From: Elusimicrobiota bacterium
GTDB lineage: Bacteria; Elusimicrobiota; Elusimicrobia; Elusimicrobiales; Elusimicrobiaceae
Length of the DNA: 5,613 nt
Direction of reading: 5' to 3'
Assembly: GCA_031259485.1 (NCBI GenBank)
Contig: JAIRLH010000026.1
Location: 1 to 5,613, forward strand
In this document: positions 5,048 to 5,613 of the stretch, one piece after another
How the letters are laid out: each line of letters begins with the position of its first letter
Numbering within the stretch: the stretch's first letter is position 1
Notes under the pieces: model-generated
The model's database searches: none
What the model saw: the letters and a program-made list of their open reading frames with translations, nothing else
What the model was told of the DNA's origin: nothing
Program-made: the position numbers and the translations under genes

Positions 5048-5613
5048 TTTCTAAGTATCCTCAGGGCGAATTTTATATTTTCCTCAACGCTTATGGCCGC
5101 GCCGCCTTGTTTGTAAATTGCGTCTATTGCTCTTCTGGCCTCGCTTGCGGAATATCCTAGAGCCGTTAAGGCGGATATAACGTCGCTCATAAAAGGTATC
5201 TCGGCGGATTTTATTTTTGCCTCGCCCTGAACGGTTATGGAATCCATTTTATCTTTTAAAGAATCTATAAGTTTTTGCGCGGTTTTGGCGGTAAAACCGA
5301 ATATAGCCGTCAATATTTTTGGGTCTTGATTTACTATAGCGCGGTGGAAATCCGCCACGCTCCGCAGGGCTTTTGCCAAAAATTCAAGAGCTTTTTTGGA
5401 TCCCGTGTTGGGTATAGATTCCTTGAACAGCAAAAATAGCTGCCGGTCTTCTTTGGTCAGGAAGCCGTAGAGCGATACGCCGTCGTAAGGAGAGAGGGAT
5501 TCGCAAATGTACAGCGCGGCGTTTTGGCCCGCCTCAAGCGCGGTAACGCTGGGGGCGGCCATATTAACCTCGTACCCTACTCCGCCGGCCAGCAGGATTA
5601 TGCCGCTTTCGCC
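5044..5613 (-). CDS. ruvA: RuvA, Holliday junction branch migration subunit (5' end outside window)
   Basis: RuvA tetramers bind the four-way Holliday junction in the cytoplasm and load the RuvB motor. The frame stays open to the window edge: 17 codons precede the first internal ATG (5562) and encode the conserved GGVGYEV segment, so that ATG is not the real start. 189 residues are visible; by comparison with E. coli RuvA about 12 N-terminal residues are missing. Visible order: OB-fold domain I with GGVGYEV (visible residues 10-16) and LYGF (48-51); helix-hairpin-helix domain II (HhH segments near 67-76 and 105-112); a short linker; and the RuvB-binding domain III with DVISALTALGYS (about 144-155). 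Both HhH hairpins are degenerate (NTGSKKAL, GFTAKTA) and only one of the two E. coli acidic-pin residues aligns (Asp44; the Glu position is Tyr). The TGA stop overlaps the ruvB ATG in an ATGA, indicating translational coupling. Identity is secure from the domain pattern and the adjacent ruvB. Confidence 0.95.
   Translation of the reverse strand, partial: GESGIILLAGGVGYEVNMAAPSVTALEAGQNAALYICESLSPYDGVSLYGFLTKEDRQLFLLFKESIPNTGSKKALEFLAKALRSVADFHRAIVNQDPKILTAIFGFTAKTAQKLIDSLKDKMDSITVQGEAKIKSAEIPFMSDVISALTALGYSASEARRAIDAIYKQGGAAISVEENIKFALRILRK

Overview
The window looks like chromosomal DNA from a Gram-negative bacterium of moderate G+C, probably Elusimicrobiota (Elusimicrobium-like). The main clue is the pilin at the left end: its N-terminus (FTLIEMLVVVLIIGILAAIALPQ, here split as FTLIEMLVVV then LIIGILAAIALPQ, followed by YEKAVEKSRAAEAL) and its two-cysteine C-terminal loop match the pilin type I remember as highly multiplied in Elusimicrobium genomes. 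The lineage is an inference from recall. All six protein genes lie on the minus strand.

Right to centre (5613 down to 1206) is a compact five-gene run: ruvA (its first codons lie beyond the window), ruvB, a GH73-type glucosaminidase, a GHL10/DigH-YngK-type glycosyl hydrolase, and queA. Gaps are a 4-base ATGA overlap, then 1, 5 and 2 bases, so it is almost certainly one operon. It combines Holliday-junction branch migration (RuvAB), two exported enzymes predicted to cut peptidoglycan glycan chains, and the queuosine tRNA-modification enzyme QueA. The ruvAB-queA neighbourhood is common in bacteria; the two wall hydrolases between ruvB and queA are the distinctive part.

Between queA and the pilin gene lies about 680 bases without a supported gene (529-1205). 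It holds an A/T-rich stretch, a 49-base AGAC microsatellite, and a series of inverted repeats and degraded interspersed-repeat-like segments, ending in two abutting palindromes just before the pilin ribosome-binding site. The minus-strand pilin frame is free of stops from 1122 to the pilin stop, through the microsatellite and all the repeats. An ATG-initiated short frame enters the microsatellite from the queA side in another phase; loss of one 4-base unit or gain of two would join the two frames. This has the geometry of a phase-variable locus, but no ribosome-binding site supports the upstream ATGs, so it is a hypothesis.

The left end (528-25) is the pilin gene, with a clear GGAGG ribosome-binding site and an A/T-rich 10-bp inverted repeat over its stop codon. 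No tRNA, rRNA, CRISPR array or transposase gene was seen.
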